A stretch of 14,706 nt of DNA, from the NCBI GenBank assembly GCA_030628905.1, contig DAOVQB010000108.1:1-14706 (forward strand), given 5' to 3'. The position numbers were made by a program, and so were the translations under genes. The stretch's first letter is position 1. Each line of letters begins with the position of its first letter. The DNA comes from DAOVQB01 sp023128935. Its GTDB lineage: Bacteria > Eisenbacteria > RBG-16-71-46 > CAIMUX01 > WJJG01. Under the pieces are notes generated by a model. The model worked only from the letters and a program-made list of their open reading frames with translations, was not told where the DNA came from and ran no database searches. Below are positions 14,195-14,706 of the stretch, piece after piece.

Positions 14195-14706
14195 ATGAAC
14201 ATGGTAGCCTTCCAGCCTGAGATTTGTCCAGAACTTCCTATCGTCGTTGGGAACATCGATTACACGCAGTACAAGGAAACTCTCAGAAGAATCGACCAAC
14301 TGCTGTGCAGCAGCAATGTCGAGAAGTCTTTCATTGAATGCTACCTGGATCAAGCCAAGCACCTCAATCGGGAAAAGGCAAGCCACACCGGCGGCAAATG
14401 CCCCCCCATGCGGCAGAAGGATATTGTCCGTCTTGGGCGACATGCCATTACCGCCCTACGATGTAATATTGTCCGTTCTCTGGAGAGTCTTCCTTGCCGC
14501 GAGTTGAGTCGTCGCTTGGCAGACAGCCCTCTGCTGCAGTGGTTTTGCCAGGTCAGCCGGATGGGCCGAATCAAGGTACCGAGTAAGAGCACCCTGGACC
14601 GATATGCCCGGGTCGTCCCCGACCAGATCGTTTGTGACATGGTCAAAGAACTGATTCGCGCAGCTGCCGGGCAAGCAGATCAGTCAGGACAGCCGCTTGG
14701 TTTGGA
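14195..14706 (+). CDS. Transposase, N-terminal part, probably ISNCY-type; open at the window end
   Basis: ATG 14195 follows AAGGGAG by 8 nt, and the frame is open for 170 codons to the window edge. Segments such as YKETLRRIDQLLCSS (about 25-39), ITALRCNIVRSL (84-95), SPLLQWFCQVSRMG and IKVPSKSTLDRYAR (about 110-138) resemble the N-terminal DNA-binding half of transposases filed under ISNCY, as I recall them. The catalytic DDE region would be downstream and is not seen. A C7 run at 14401-14407 stays in frame, with protein-like sequence on both sides. The family assignment is from memory of motif style. Confidence 0.65.
   Translation, partial: MNMVAFQPEICPELPIVVGNIDYTQYKETLRRIDQLLCSSNVEKSFIECYLDQAKHLNREKASHTGGKCPPMRQKDIVRLGRHAITALRCNIVRSLESLPCRELSRRLADSPLLQWFCQVSRMGRIKVPSKSTLDRYARVVPDQIVCDMVKELIRAAAGQADQSGQPLGL

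Larger units (their letters stand above)
14048..14706 (+). mobile_element. Right IS copy (inner end and 5' part of transposase; continues past the window)
   Basis: The first 200 bp mirror 1-200 in inverted orientation. The inner boundary is near ATAGAGCCTGTCCC. A subterminal hairpin (14109-14142), a ribosome binding site (14180-14186) and the transposase gene follow. The other end of the element is outside, so its length, outer inverted repeat and target duplication are not visible. The two copies differ at five of 200 positions, so they are not a very recent simple duplicate. Confidence 0.85.

Noticed and set aside
14401..14407. C7 run as a programmed frameshift site in the transposase
   Set aside because: The same frame gives protein-like, family-like sequence before and after the run, so no shift is needed.

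Overview
The window is GC-rich bacterial DNA. It encodes a periplasmic binding-protein-dependent ABC importer and several exported or lipid-anchored proteins, so a diderm (Gram-negative-type) bacterium is likely. I cannot name a species. The mix (FecCD-type importer, LemA/TPM pair, DUF354 protein, exported transglutaminase-like protein, DUF3471-type serine hydrolase) would suit a little-studied phylum such as those of the FCB group, but that is a guess.

Both edges are inner ends of the same insertion sequence in opposite orientation. Bases 1-200 match the reverse complement of 14048-14247 with five mismatches by my count. In each copy the transposase gene reads away from the centre, and the right copy runs off the window end. 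The 13.8 kb between them therefore looks like the inside of a composite-transposon-like arrangement, or simply DNA hit twice by one IS. The right copy cuts into a small secreted-protein gene (13756-14073) and supplies its last codons. The left copy ends 50 bp before the first gene.

Layout: (a) 251-3016 (+) is a large exported protein with two copies of a helical plus transglutaminase-like module, the second lacking the catalytic Cys. (b) Ten genes then lie on the minus strand, read from 13534 down to 3032: exported serine hydrolase, SAM methyltransferase (tightly coupled), a doubtful coding-like segment, DUF354 glycosyltransferase-like protein, TPM-domain protein, nucleotidyltransferase-fold protein, LemA, ABC ATPase, substrate-binding lipoprotein, FecCD permease and a P-loop NTPase. 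The last four form a compact import operon that resembles cobalamin (BtuDFC) uptake more than siderophore uptake. (c) A divergent intergenic region at 13535-13755 carries a 29-bp tandem repeat array and a short palindrome.

The most unusual feature is recurrent tandem duplication of 15-41 bp in and around genes: a signal peptide (30 bp), the permease loop (15 bp), the ATPase/binding-protein junction (36 bp x4), the TPM gene's 3' end (about 41 bp), the DUF354 C-terminus (18 bp x3.5) and the 29-bp array. Most are in frame and fall in termini, loops or gene junctions, so they change protein ends and translation signals without breaking the core folds.
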